From NCBI RefSeq assembly GCF_900167565.1, contig NZ_FUZV01000002.1, positions 1,302,001-1,366,000 on the forward strand: a DNA stretch of 64,000 bases. Reading direction: 5' to 3'. Below the pieces are notes generated by a model. That model ran no database searches. It was given only the letters and a program-made list of their open reading frames with translations, and was not told the DNA's origin. Shown here one piece after another: positions 45,633-53,781 of this stretch. The position numbers and the translations under genes are program-made. Source of the DNA: Pseudoxanthomonas indica (GTDB lineage: Bacteria; Pseudomonadota; Gammaproteobacteria; Xanthomonadales; Xanthomonadaceae). Each line of letters starts with the position of its first letter. The stretch's first letter is position 1.

Positions 45633-45681
45633 TCCGGTTTATCTCCTGTTCCCCGCGTCCAGCGGGGCGCGGGTGAATCAC

Positions 45682-47043
45682 TCAGGTTTGGGCGGCCAAA
45701 GCGGCCAACTGTTGCGAAAGGTAGGAACTGGTGGTGTTCATCTGCGAAATCATGCTGTCCAGCGCGACGAACTGCGCCTTGTAGCGGTTGCCCACGGCTT
45801 CCATGCGGGCTTCCAGCGCGGTGCGCTGGCTGGTGACGTCCTTGATTTGCGCGTTGAGCGAATTGGTGCGTTGGGTAAACGCGCCTTCGGTGCCGATGTA
45901 GCTGCCCACGGCGGTCTGCAACTTGGCGGCAAAGCCGGTGTCGCCGGTGAAGGCGTTGCGGATCTTTTCCGGGTCGGCGGTCATGGCCGCGTCGAACTTG
46001 GTGGCGTCCAGCACCAGGGTGCCGTCGGAGGACGGGTAGCCCTTGGTCTGCAGGCCGAGCGTCTTGGCATCCAGGCCCTGCGCCGACAGGTCGCTGAGCA
46101 GGTTGCCCAGCAAACCGCGCAGTTGGCCCGAGGCGCTGCGCATCTGCGCATCGCCGGTCAGGGCCGAGGGGGTGTCGTTTTCGGCGTCGTACTTGGTGGC
46201 GGTGTTGATGGAGGTGATCGCGGCGTTGTACGCGGTCACGAAGTCCTGCAGCAGCTTGCGGCTGGCGGTGAGGTCGCTGGACACGGTGACCACGCTGGTG
46301 CCCTTGGTCTTCAGGTCCAGCACCATGCCGGGCACGGCGTCGGTGATCTTGTTGTTGTCGGCGGTCACTTCCAGGCCGTCGATGGAGATGCGGGCGTCGG
46401 CGGCCGGCACGCGTTCTTCCATGCTGGTGACCAGGGCCTGCAGGTCGCTGCCGCCTTCGGAAAAGCTCAGGCTGACGGTGTTGGCGGCGCCGGTCTTGTC
46501 CGAGCCGATGGACAGGAACTGGCCGGCATTGGAGGTGATGACGCTGGCCTGCACGCCCTTGCTGCGGGCGGCGTCGTTGATGGCGCTGCGCACGTCGACC
46601 AGGCGGGCGCCTTCGGCGATGTAGATTTCGATGGCTTCGCCGGCCACGGTGAGCGTCAACTTGCCGGCGCCAAAGGTCTGGTCGGCGGCCACGGCGGTGT
46701 TGGCCATCCATTTGTTGGCGGTGGCCAGGTCCAGCACTTCGATGTTGTAGATGCCGCTGGGGGTGCCTTTGCCGACGGTGGCGCCGAGGGTGGCGTCGGT
46801 GCCGACTTTGACGGCGCGGTTGTCGAAGGCGTCGCTGGCTTTTAGGGCCTTGAGGGCGGTTTCGAGGTTGCTGAAGGCGGAGCTGACGGTGCCGAGGGCG
46901 GAGATCTTGTATTTGGCGCCGGTTTCGATGCGGTTGAGGCGTGAGTCGGCCGGGGCGCGTTCGGCGGCCACCAGTTTTTCCACCATGCCGGTGATGTCCA
47001 GGCCGGAGCCGATACCACCGTAACCGAGCGAATAGTCTGCCAT
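45682..47043 (-). CDS. fliD: flagellar filament cap protein FliD
   Basis: 453 residues from ATG 47043, preceded by GGAG. N-terminal coiled-coil part (IGSGLDITGMVEKLVAAERAP), a variable beta-rich core, and a C-terminal helix pair (QMNTTSSYLSQQLAALAAQT). It caps the filament and folds incoming flagellin. First gene of fliD-fliS-fliT-PilZ under a FliA promoter, with two hairpins in the leader. Confidence 0.96.
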   Translation of the reverse strand: MADYSLGYGGIGSGLDITGMVEKLVAAERAPADSRLNRIETGAKYKISALGTVSSAFSNLETALKALKASDAFDNRAVKVGTDATLGATVGKGTPSGIYNIEVLDLATANKWMANTAVAADQTFGAGKLTLTVAGEAIEIYIAEGARLVDVRSAINDAARSKGVQASVITSNAGQFLSIGSDKTGAANTVSLSFSEGGSDLQALVTSMEERVPAADARISIDGLEVTADNNKITDAVPGMVLDLKTKGTSVVTVSSDLTASRKLLQDFVTAYNAAITSINTATKYDAENDTPSALTGDAQMRSASGQLRGLLGNLLSDLSAQGLDAKTLGLQTKGYPSSDGTLVLDATKFDAAMTADPEKIRNAFTGDTGFAAKLQTAVGSYIGTEGAFTQRTNSLNAQIKDVTSQRTALEARMEAVGNRYKAQFVALDSMISQMNTTSSYLSQQLAALAAQT

Positions 47044-47130
47044 TGAAGGATCTCCTGTTCCCTTTTGCGGAAAAGGGCGTGGGGGCCGGCATGACATTCG
47101 CAGGCGAATGTCGTGCTGACCCGTGTAGTG

Positions 47131-47157
47131 GTAGCGGCCACGGCACGCCGATCTTTA
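47131..47157 (-). promoter_or_regulatory. FliA (sigma-28) promoter of fliD-fliS-fliT
   Basis: Minus-strand TAAA (47154-47157), 15 bases, GCCGCTAC (47131-47138); full -35 and six of eight -10 bases, 88 bp before the fliD ATG. Confidence 0.7.
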
Positions 47158-47473
47158 GGCCCGCATTTCTCCGTCTCCCACTGCCGGGGCTTGGGCCCTG
47201 GTCAGTGAGAAATGCGGGCTCGGGGGAGGGGATGCAGGGTTTGTGCCAAAGGGGGGCGTGGGCGGGTGACAGGGAATGTGGCCGCCCCCTGTAGGAGGGG
47301 CTGACCAGACATGCGTCTGTTAGGAGCCAGCCCCGAACCCCGTAGATCGCCCGAATCCGGTATCGCTTGCTGACCTGAATGTGGCTAACGAGGGCTTTTG
47401 GCTCTTCGGTTCGTTGGCGCTGGCGCGGTGGGTCTTGGGTGGGTTTGTTTTCGCGCGCTCCCCGCGGGGGGTC

Positions 47474-47501
47474 ACTTTTCTTTGCTTGTGCAAAGAAAAG
47501 T
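47474..47501. repeat. ACTTTTCTTTGC palindrome
   Basis: Perfect 12-bp arms around TTGT (47486-47489). The same kind of ACTTTTCTTTGC...GCAAAGAAAAGT hairpin is scattered through many proteobacterial genomes. Function unknown. Confidence 0.75.
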
Positions 47502-47583
47502 AACCAAAAGAAAGCACACCCCGGACGTCGCGCCCCCACGGTAAGGCAGTGGGGGTCCGTGGCGGCGGAGCTGATTTTTGGAC

Positions 47584-47629
47584 GGCACATCCTGTGCCGG
47601 CCAAAAACGCCGCACATCCATGTGCGGCG
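47584..47629. repeat. pair of perfect hairpins (GGCACA and CGCCGCACAT)
   Basis: GGCACA-TCC-TGTGCC (47584-47598) and CGCCGCACAT-CC-ATGTGCGGCG (47608-47629), both perfect, 9 bp apart. Confidence 0.75.
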
Positions 47630-47672
47630 CCCTGCGGGTCTACGCTCCGCCTCCACCGCTCCTAACGGGGCC

Positions 47673-47785
47673 CGAAAGCCGAAAAGCCGAAGCCAAGTCC
47701 GAAGCCAAAGCCAAAGCCGTAGCCGTAGCCGTAGCCAAAGCCGAAGCCGAAGCCAAGCGCAAGGGCAAGGCGCAAGGCGCAAGGC
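47673..47785. repeat. hexanucleotide-type array (AAAGCC / GAAGCC / GTAGCC)
   Basis: About 14 consecutive six-base units ending GCC, then AAGGCGC heptamers (about 47765-47785). It runs into the 42-bp array. Translation in frame gives Lys/Ala-rich low-complexity peptide, so open frames here are not evidence of a gene. Confidence 0.8.
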
Positions 47786-48121
47786 GCAAGGCGGAAAGGT
47801 CCGTGTGCAAGGTGAGCAGCTCCGTCCGCAATTCAAAAAGCGTTGCCGGTGGAGGAAGAAGGGGCGCTCGCAAGGTTGAAAGCCTTGCGTGCAAGGAAGA
47901 ATGCTCTGCACGCGGAGCTAAATGCTTTGCACGTGGAGTTCGGAGCACAGCGCGCGAAGCACATTGCATTGCCGGTGCTGCTCGGAGCTTTGCTCGCGAA
48001 GCAAATTGCTTCGCCTGTGCTGTTCGGAGCATCGTGCGCGAAGCAAAATGCTTCGCCAGTGCTGCTCGTAGCATCGTGCGCGAAGCAATTTACCTTGCGG
48101 TTCGTGCTCGGAGCCCCTGCG
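47786..48121. repeat. tandem array of eight 42-bp hairpin-bearing units
   Basis: Units start at 47786, 47828, 47870, 47912, 47954, 47996, 48038 and 48080, exactly 42 bp apart. The best units (47996, 48038) open with GCGAAGCA-AAW-TGCTTCGC, a perfect 8-bp hairpin, followed by a conserved half around GTGCTGYTCGGAGCATCGTGC that itself holds TGYTCGGAGCA. Older units (47870, 47912) keep pairing through changed bases on both arms or G-U pairs. Confidence 0.88.
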
Positions 48122-48229
48122 GTTGTTGGGGATGGGCTGTCGCCAGGCTCGCCGGGGGGTTTTCGCCTCGTGCGCCTCGTCGGATTACGTCGGGCCTCAA
48201 CGGCTCGCTGACCCTGTGCGTCATGAAAA

Positions 48230-48267
48230 CACCCCAGAGTCTGGACGGGTGTCCCAGGTCTGGGGTG
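48230..48267 (-). terminator. candidate terminator after symE-like gene
   Basis: Arms CACCCCAGA (48230-48238) and TCTGGGGTG (48259-48267) around 20 nt, with GTTTTC on the minus strand after the hairpin, 29 bp past the stop. Confidence 0.55.
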
Positions 48268-48295
48268 CACTTCACCGGGCCGGAGCCTGGTGCGC

Positions 48296-48553
48296 TTACG
48301 CGTGGGTGATGACCAGCCTCCCGTGGCCTACCGCCACCCGGACCCGCTGGCGGCGGTGGAATCCAGCCTGCTCCAGCCATTGGCCTTTGAGGCGGATATA
48401 GGGCACTGATACGTAAGGGCGGGCTTCCTCCCAGTTCTTGATCACGATAGTGCGCAGCGGGTCGTCGATGTCAGGCGGCTGATAGCCCGAAGTGCTGATG
48501 GTCAGGATGCGTTCTTGTTTGCTTGGACGTGTTTTAGGATTGGAGTTAGCCAT
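48296..48553 (-). CDS. SymE-like toxin family protein
   Basis: 85 residues from ATG 48553 (AAGG upstream). The C-terminal 40 residues (PYIRLKGQWLEQAGFHRRQ ... VAVGHGRLVI) match the SymE toxin domain, an AbrB-like fold turned into a nucleic-acid-condensing or RNA-degrading protein, normally repressed by antisense RNA SymR overlapping its 5' end. No antisense promoter was identified with confidence. It stands alone between the 42-bp array and a DUF202 gene. Confidence 0.8.
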   Translation of the reverse strand: MANSNPKTRPSKQERILTISTSGYQPPDIDDPLRTIVIKNWEEARPYVSVPYIRLKGQWLEQAGFHRRQRVRVAVGHGRLVITHA

Positions 48554-48775
48554 TGACGGTACCTTGGTTGCTGTTGGTGGTTAGCGGGTCGTAGGTGTTC
48601 TCGCACCTGCGGCCCGCGCTCTTTTGCCGTGGCGTTTCTTTGATGAATTGCCAGCTGGCAGGCCCACCGTAGCGGGTGGGACAGGCGAAGGAATATCAGG
48701 AAAGTGCCCGCCGTGAGCTGGCCGAAAATCCGGAGGCGCTGTAGGGAAATGCCTCGGCGTGTGCCGGCGCGGCGA

Positions 48776-49186
48776 TCAATGGGGAAGGAACAGCCAGAGG
48801 GCGGTTATGCCGCCCAGCACCAGCAATCCGATGCTGAATCCCAGCGTCGCCTTGTGGCCGGATTCGCTTACGCCGGCATCGATGTCTTTGGTGACCTTCC
48901 AGTAGCGGAACAGCGACCACACCAGCAGCGCCAGGCCGAGTATCACCATGCCCAGGCCTGCATTGCCGGCGTCGCGCAGCAACAGTTTTCCTTCCGGCGC
49001 CGCATTGTTCTGCACCAGGTACATGCTGAAGCGGTTGATGGTGATGCCAAAACCAATCAGCGACACCGTGGTGCGCAGGTAGGCCAGGTGGGTGCGTTCG
49101 TTGGCCATGTGGGTGCGGCCACGCGCAAGATCATTGGCCAGGTGCGGATTGTCCGCGGGCCGCTTTGGATCTTCGGGAGTGTTCAT
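48776..49186 (-). CDS. DUF202 (YidH-like) inner-membrane protein
   Basis: 136 residues from ATG 49186; the longer frame upstream lacks a ribosome site and runs toward the flagellin terminator. The family pattern MANERTHLAYLRTTVSLIGFG is followed by three TM helices (residues about 40-60, 72-95, 112-134). Function unknown. It lies alone between symE and the flagellins. Confidence 0.85.
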   Translation of the reverse strand: MNTPEDPKRPADNPHLANDLARGRTHMANERTHLAYLRTTVSLIGFGITINRFSMYLVQNNAAPEGKLLLRDAGNAGLGMVILGLALLVWSLFRYWKVTKDIDAGVSESGHKATLGFSIGLLVLGGITALWLFLPH

Positions 49187-49312
49187 GGCGACGTGTGCGA
49201 GGGCGCTGGTCGACGTCCGGAGTCGACACATTCCCAGTTGGGGGCGCGGCAGGCATCTGAAATTCTGCTTAGCCGCCGTGCGTAAAACTACGCAGAAGCA
49301 CACGCAGGCCCC

Positions 49313-49349
49313 GAAAAAAAAAGGCCCCCACCGAATCCGGTAGGGGCCT
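49313..49349 (-). terminator. strong intrinsic terminator of the flagellin cluster
   Basis: AGGCCCCCACC (49322-49332) pairs with GGTAGGGGCCT (49339-49349) with one mismatch, followed on the minus strand by nine T. It ends the last of the three flagellin genes. Confidence 0.9.
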
Positions 49350-49417
49350 GGGTACTGCCAAGACGGAGGGAGACGAATCCGTCCGTATGCGACAGAGATA
49401 CGTGAAACAGGAGAGAA

Positions 49418-50623
49418 CTAGCGGAGCAGGCTCAGCACGTTCTGCGGCACCTGGTTGGCCTGGGCCAACATCGCCGTACCGGCCTGCTGCAGGATCTGCG
49501 TGCGGGTCAGTTCGGCGGTTTCCTTGGCGAAATCGGTGTCGCGGATGCGGCTGCGCGAGGCGGCCAGGTTTTCCGAGCTGGTCTGCAGGTTGGCGACCAC
49601 CGAGGTGAAGCGGTTCTGCACCGCACCCAGGTCAGCGCGCGCGCTGTTGACGGCGGTCAGCGCCTTGTCGACGATTTCCAGCGCCTGCTGTGCGCCCTTG
49701 AACGTGGAGATGTCCAGGTTGGAGGCGTACTGCTTGGTGGTGGCCACCGTGCTGGCGGCGACGTCGGTCGGGGCGGTGCCGCCGGTCCAGGTGCCGGTTT
49801 CAATGGCTATACCCTTGAACGCGCCGTTGCTGCCCACGCTGTCCTTGACCGAGGTCAGGTTGATAGCGCCAGCGCTGCCCAGCTCGGCGAACACGCCGGT
49901 CTCGCCCATCTTGGCGTTGATCGCGGTGACCAGCGCGCCGGCAGCGGCGTCGCGGGTGGCCGCAGCCGTGCCCTGTGCGGCCACGTCGACGGTGTCGATG
50001 GTGACAGCGGCGCCGTCGGCGTTGGTCAGCTGCATGCCGGCGATCTTCAGCGCGGTCACGCCGTCGGCCGGAGTGGCGGTGGTGAAGGTGGCGGTGGCGA
50101 ACATCGCGCCGCCCAGTGCACCGGCCTTGGCGTCGACGACCTTGTCGATGGCGATGGCCTGGCCGGCATTGGCGCCGACCTGGAACAACTGGCTGGTGAA
50201 CGAGCCGTCGAGCAGCTTGGTGCCGTTGAAATCGGCCTGCTTGGCGACGCGGTCGATTTCCGAGGCCAGCTGCTTGACTTCGGCGTTCAGTGCAGCGCGA
50301 TCCGAAGACGAGTTTGTGGCGTTGGCCGACTGCACCGACAGCTCACGGATGCGCTGCAGGTTGTTGCCGATTTCGGTCAGCGAACCTTCGGCGACCTGGG
50401 CCAGCGAGATGCCGTCGTTGGCGTTGCGCACGGCAACGTCCAGGCCACGGATCTGGGTGCTGAAGCGTTCGGAAATCGCCAGACCGGCGGCGTCGTCCTT
50501 GGCGCTGTTGATGCGCAGGCCCGAGGACAGGCGCTGGATGGTGGTGGCCAGCGAGGCGCCGCTGGTGCCCAGATTGCGCTGGGCATTCAGCGAAATCGTA
50601 TTGGTGTTGATGACTTGTGCCAT
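49418..50623 (-). CDS. fliC: flagellin (third in transcription order)
   Basis: 401 residues. N-terminal D0/D1 (MAQVINTNTISLNAQRNLGT, SSGLRINSAKDDAAGLAISE) and C-terminal D1/D0 (RSRIRDTDFAKETAELTRTQ ... NQVPQNVLSLLR) are complete and almost identical to the two neighbours. The middle (about 175-310) is variable. Separated from the previous flagellin by a perfect 12-bp hairpin and no recognisable FliA site, so it may depend on read-through. Confidence 0.96.
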   Translation of the reverse strand: MAQVINTNTISLNAQRNLGTSGASLATTIQRLSSGLRINSAKDDAAGLAISERFSTQIRGLDVAVRNANDGISLAQVAEGSLTEIGNNLQRIRELSVQSANATNSSSDRAALNAEVKQLASEIDRVAKQADFNGTKLLDGSFTSQLFQVGANAGQAIAIDKVVDAKAGALGGAMFATATFTTATPADGVTALKIAGMQLTNADGAAVTIDTVDVAAQGTAAATRDAAAGALVTAINAKMGETGVFAELGSAGAINLTSVKDSVGSNGAFKGIAIETGTWTGGTAPTDVAASTVATTKQYASNLDISTFKGAQQALEIVDKALTAVNSARADLGAVQNRFTSVVANLQTSSENLAASRSRIRDTDFAKETAELTRTQILQQAGTAMLAQANQVPQNVLSLLR

Positions 50624-50665
50624 GAGATTTTCCTTAGGCGGTGTGAATAGCTAGGTGGGTGCCTG

Positions 50666-50698
50666 ATCGGGGCGGACGGGGAAAGTGTCCGCCCCGAT
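50666..50698 (-). terminator. inter-flagellin hairpin
   Basis: Perfect 12-bp arms ATCGGGGCGGAC (50666-50677) and GTCCGCCCCGAT (50687-50698), 9-nt loop, no T run on the minus strand. More like an attenuator or RNA-stability hairpin than a full terminator. Confidence 0.65.
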
Positions 50699-50709
50699 GC
50701 TCTGCGCGA

Positions 50710-51858
50710 TTAGCGCAGCAGGCTCAGCACGTTCTGCGGCACCTGGTTGGCCTGGGCCAGCATGGCCGTACCGGCCTGCTGCAGGATCTGGGTGCGGGTC
50801 AGTTCGGCGGTTTCCTTGGCGAAGTCGGTATCGCGGATGCGGCTACGCGACGCGGCCAGGTTTTCCGAGCTGGTCTGCAGGTTGGCAACCACCGAGGTGA
50901 AGCGGTTCTGCACGGCACCCAGGTCGGCGCGGGCGCTGTTGACCGAGGTCAGGGCAGCGTCGACGATTTCCAGGGCCTTCTGCGCGCCTTCGAACGTGGT
51001 GATGTCCAGGTCCTTGGCGAACGAAGCGGTCGCCGTGGCGGCCGCGGTGGTGGTGGCGGCGGTCAGGCCGGTGCCGGTGATGGTGCCACCGACGACCAGA
51101 TCCTTGCCGGCCTTGACCGAGTTCAGGGTGACCTGATCCGCGGTGACCGAGGCGTACACGCCGGACTCGCCCATCTTGGCGTTGATGGCCGTGGCCAGCG
51201 ACTTGGCGATGTCGGCACCGGTGGCGCCGTTCTTGTAGTCCACCTTGTCGATGGCGATGCTGTTGATGGTCAGGCCGCTGATGCTGCCGTCGGCAGCGGC
51301 AGTGGCGATGGCCGTACCGGTGACGTCGGCGGCGAACTTAACGTTGCCCAGCGAAGCCGAGCGCGCGTCAACGACCTTGTCGATGGCGATCGCCTGGCCG
51401 GCGTTGGCGCCGACCTGGAACAGCTGGCTGGTGAACGAGCCGTCGAGCAGCTTGGTGCCGTTGAAATCGGCCTGCTTGGCGACGCGATCGATTTCCGAGG
51501 TCAGCTGCTTGACTTCCGCATTCAACGCGGCGCGGTCAGACGACGAGTTGGTGGCGTTGGCCGACTGCACCGACAGCTCACGGATGCGCTGCAGGTTGTT
51601 GCCGATTTCGGTCAGCGAACCTTCGGCCACCTGCGCCAACGAAATGCCGTCGTTGGCGTTGCGGACCGCGACGTCGAGGCCGCGGATCTGCGTGCTGAAG
51701 CGCTCGGAGATGGCCAGACCGGCGGCGTCATCCTTGGCGCTGTTGATGCGCAGGCCGGACGACAGACGCTGGATCGTGGTGGCCAGCGATGCACCGCTGG
51801 TTCCCAGATTACGCTGGGCATTCAGCGAGATGGTGTTGGTGTTGATTACCTGTGCCAT
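50710..51858 (-). CDS. fliC: flagellin (second in transcription order)
   Basis: 382 residues. Shares the first 170 or so and last 90 or so residues with its neighbours almost unchanged; the central surface domain (about 175-285) is the shortest of the three. Starts 81 bp after the preceding flagellin; no FliA or RpoN motif was found in that gap, only a weak TCCCCG/CGGGGA hairpin (51911-51931). Confidence 0.96.
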   Translation of the reverse strand: MAQVINTNTISLNAQRNLGTSGASLATTIQRLSSGLRINSAKDDAAGLAISERFSTQIRGLDVAVRNANDGISLAQVAEGSLTEIGNNLQRIRELSVQSANATNSSSDRAALNAEVKQLTSEIDRVAKQADFNGTKLLDGSFTSQLFQVGANAGQAIAIDKVVDARSASLGNVKFAADVTGTAIATAAADGSISGLTINSIAIDKVDYKNGATGADIAKSLATAINAKMGESGVYASVTADQVTLNSVKAGKDLVVGGTITGTGLTAATTTAAATATASFAKDLDITTFEGAQKALEIVDAALTSVNSARADLGAVQNRFTSVVANLQTSSENLAASRSRIRDTDFAKETAELTRTQILQQAGTAMLAQANQVPQNVLSLLR

Positions 51859-51939
51859 GAAATTTGACTCCAGAGGCGTTTATTGCACGGGGGACGAAAG
51901 TTCCAACGATTCCCCGCCGTGCCGCCGGGGACGCGAGGT

Positions 51940-53136
51940 TTAGCGTTGCAGCAAGCTCATTACGTTCTGCGGCGCCTGGTTGGCCTGGGCCAACATGGCG
52001 GTACCGGCCTGCTGCAGGATCTGCGTGCGGGTCAGCTCTGCCGTTTCCTTGGCGAAGTCGGTGTCGCGGATGCGGCTGCGCGAGGCGGCCAGGTTTTCCG
52101 AACTGGTCTGCAGGTTGGCCACGACCGAGGTGAAGCGGTTCTGGATGGCACCCAGGTCGGCGCGCGAACCGTTGACCGAAGTCAGGGCCTTGTCGACGAT
52201 TTCCAGCGCCTGCTGGGCGCCGGCGAAGGTGGTGATGTCCAGGTCGGTGACGTACTTGGGAATCTGGCTGGTGGCGGCCGCCGTGGCGGTGTAGGTGCCA
52301 CCGGTGATGGCCACGCCGAAGGCAGTAAACGCGCCGGCGTTGTTGACGCTGGTTTCCACCGAGGTCAGCTTGAGGCCGGTGCCGGCGGCATCGACTTCGG
52401 CGTACACGCCGGTTTCGCCCAGCTTGGCGTTCATGTGCGCGGCCACGGCCTTGGCGGCGGCCTGGTTGGTGGCGGCCACCGAACCTGCGCTCTTCACGGT
52501 CAGGTCCGGGAACGTGGTGACCACGCCCTTGCTGTCGGTGATGCTCAGGCCGCTGATGGTGACGTCGGCCGTGGCTGAAGCGGCGGCGGTCAGCGCCAGG
52601 GTGCCGCTGTCGAACTGCGAACCACCCAGGGTGGAGGCGCGGGCGTCGACCACCTTGTCGATGGCGATGGCCTGGCCGGCGTTGGCGCCGACCTGGAACA
52701 GCTGGCTGGTGAAGGAGCCATCCAACAGCTTGGTGCCGTTGAAGTCGGCCTGCTTGGCCACGCGGTCGATTTCCGCGGTTAGCTGCTTCACTTCCGCGTT
52801 CAGTGCGGCGCGGTCGGAGCTGGAGTTGCTGGCGTTGGCGGACTGGACAGCCAGTTCGCGGATGCGCTGCAGGTTGTTGCCGATTTCGGTCAGCGAACCT
52901 TCGGCGACCTGGGCCAGCGAGATGCCGTCATTGGCATTGCGCACGGCGACGTCGAGGCCGCGGATCTGGGTGCTGAAGCGTTCGGAGATGGCCAGACCGG
53001 CCGCGTCGTCTTTCGCGCTGTTGATGCGCAGGCCCGAAGACAGGCGCTGGATCGTGGTGGCCAATGAAGCGCCGCTGGTGCTCAGGTTGCGTTGAGCGTT
53101 CAGCGACATCGTGTTGGTGTTGATTACCTGTGCCAT
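51940..53136 (-). CDS. fliC: flagellin (first in transcription order)
   Basis: 398 residues. Starts MAQVINTNTMSLNAQRNLST and ends NQAPQNVMSLLQR, slightly different from the other two. Central region about 175-305 is unique. Two tandem FliA promoters lie upstream, making this the likely lead gene of the flagellin set. Confidence 0.97.
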   Translation of the reverse strand: MAQVINTNTMSLNAQRNLSTSGASLATTIQRLSSGLRINSAKDDAAGLAISERFSTQIRGLDVAVRNANDGISLAQVAEGSLTEIGNNLQRIRELAVQSANASNSSSDRAALNAEVKQLTAEIDRVAKQADFNGTKLLDGSFTSQLFQVGANAGQAIAIDKVVDARASTLGGSQFDSGTLALTAAASATADVTISGLSITDSKGVVTTFPDLTVKSAGSVAATNQAAAKAVAAHMNAKLGETGVYAEVDAAGTGLKLTSVETSVNNAGAFTAFGVAITGGTYTATAAATSQIPKYVTDLDITTFAGAQQALEIVDKALTSVNGSRADLGAIQNRFTSVVANLQTSSENLAASRSRIRDTDFAKETAELTRTQILQQAGTAMLAQANQAPQNVMSLLQR

Positions 53137-53230
53137 TTGGGTCGTCTCCTCTTGTTTAGGTTCCCGGCGTGGATGAAAGAGGGTGCTGCCGGTTTTTTGT
53201 TTGGCTAGTCAGCCCTCGCTTGCGAAAGGG

Positions 53231-53257
53231 ATAACGGCGTTGCCAGAAAAACCTTTA
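53231..53257 (-). promoter_or_regulatory. FliA (sigma-28) promoter 1 of the flagellin cluster
   Basis: Minus-strand TAAA (53254-53257), 15 bases, GCCGTTAT (53231-53238), 94 bp before the first flagellin ATG. Confidence 0.85.
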
Positions 53258-53326
53258 GGGCAGTTGACGAAAAAATCGCGCTGGTGCTAGGGAATTCGTG
53301 CAGTTTCGGGTGCGCCGGGGCCGCCT

Positions 53327-53353
53327 TATTCGGCAGCTCCCGGGAGAACTTTA
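53327..53353 (-). promoter_or_regulatory. FliA (sigma-28) promoter 2 of the flagellin cluster
   Basis: Minus-strand TAAA (53350-53353), 15 bases, GCCGAATA (53327-53334), 96 bp upstream of promoter 1. Confidence 0.75.
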
Positions 53354-53407
53354 GGGGCGGATACTTTTCTGTTTTCCCGGTTGTAAAAGCCGGGTGGCTG
53401 GCGGGGT

Positions 53408-53512
53408 AGCGGGGCCAGGCCCCTGTCGGCAGGGCCCGGAATCCACATTTGTTCGACCTGAAACTCTCCTGGTAAGAGCTCCTGTCCCTGCCGCCAGGGG
53501 CCTGACCCCGCT
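53408..53512 (-). repeat. palindromic element A (27-bp arms, 51-nt centre)
   Basis: Left arm 53408-53434 pairs with 53486-53512 at 25 of 27 positions. The 51-nt centre, read on the minus strand, aligns with the centre of element B (shared GAGCTCTTACC, TCAGGTCG, ATGTGGATTCC). No open reading frame inside; MITE- or REP-like. Confidence 0.8.
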
Positions 53513-53576
53513 TGGACACATCGCCAGCGTTTTGTTCTTGCGGTGCCAATGAACACAACGCTCGCAGCGTTTTGCT

Positions 53577-53613
53577 CCCTCCCCTGCGAAGCGGGGGAGG
53601 GCTGGGGTGGGGG
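53577..53613. repeat. dispersed palindromic repeat
   Basis: CCCTCCCCTGC-GAA-GCGGGGGAGGG followed by CTGGGGTGGGGG; same family as 19172 and 32852. Confidence 0.8.
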
Positions 53614-53674
53614 CGAAGCGATGCGCGCAGCGCGAGCGCTACCTGCTGTTCGATCAGACAATGGGATGTAGGGA

Positions 53675-53781
53675 GAGTGGGAGCGGGCCCTGCGCAACAG
53701 CGACTGGAGCTCTTACCGCTACCGTCTCAGGTCGCACCTATGTGGATTCCAGGCGCTGTTGCGCAGGGCCTGCTCCCACTC
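53675..53781 (+). repeat. palindromic element B (28-bp arms, 51-nt centre)
   Basis: Arms 53675-53702 and 53754-53781 pair at 27 of 28 positions. The centre is 51 nt, the same length as in element A and similar in sequence but in the other orientation, while the arm sequences of A and B differ. Confidence 0.8.

Larger units (their letters stand above)
47044..48295. other. gene-free field of repeats between symE and fliD
   Basis: No credible gene. In order of increasing coordinate: fliD leader hairpins (47060-47077, CCCTTTT/AAAAGGG; 47093-47112, GACATTCG/CGAATGTC), FliA promoter, a GTAGGAGGGGCT-type repeat near 47291, a 12-bp-arm palindrome (47474-47501), two further hairpins (47584-47629), a hexamer array (47673-47785), a 42-bp tandem array (47786-48121), then the symE-side hairpin. 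Long open frames occur in several phases because the repeat periods are multiples of three. Confidence 0.8.

Noticed and set aside
47786..48121. CRISPR-like array
   Set aside because: Unit length is constant, but there are no unique spacers: both halves of each unit are repeated, and no cas genes are present.
47578..48309. A 243-codon Lys/Ala-rich plus-strand frame, and frames of similar length in other phases
   Set aside because: It runs through hexamer and 42-bp repeats whose periods are multiples of three, so several frames are open by arithmetic. No ribosome site, no domain.
51859..51939. FliA or RpoN promoter for the second flagellin
   Set aside because: A minus-strand TAAA is followed at the right distance by GGCACGGC, not GCCGATAA, and the GGCACG stretch lacks a correctly spaced TTGC.
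53408..53781. Insertion sequence
   Set aside because: No transposase and no coding content; only palindromic arms with short centres.
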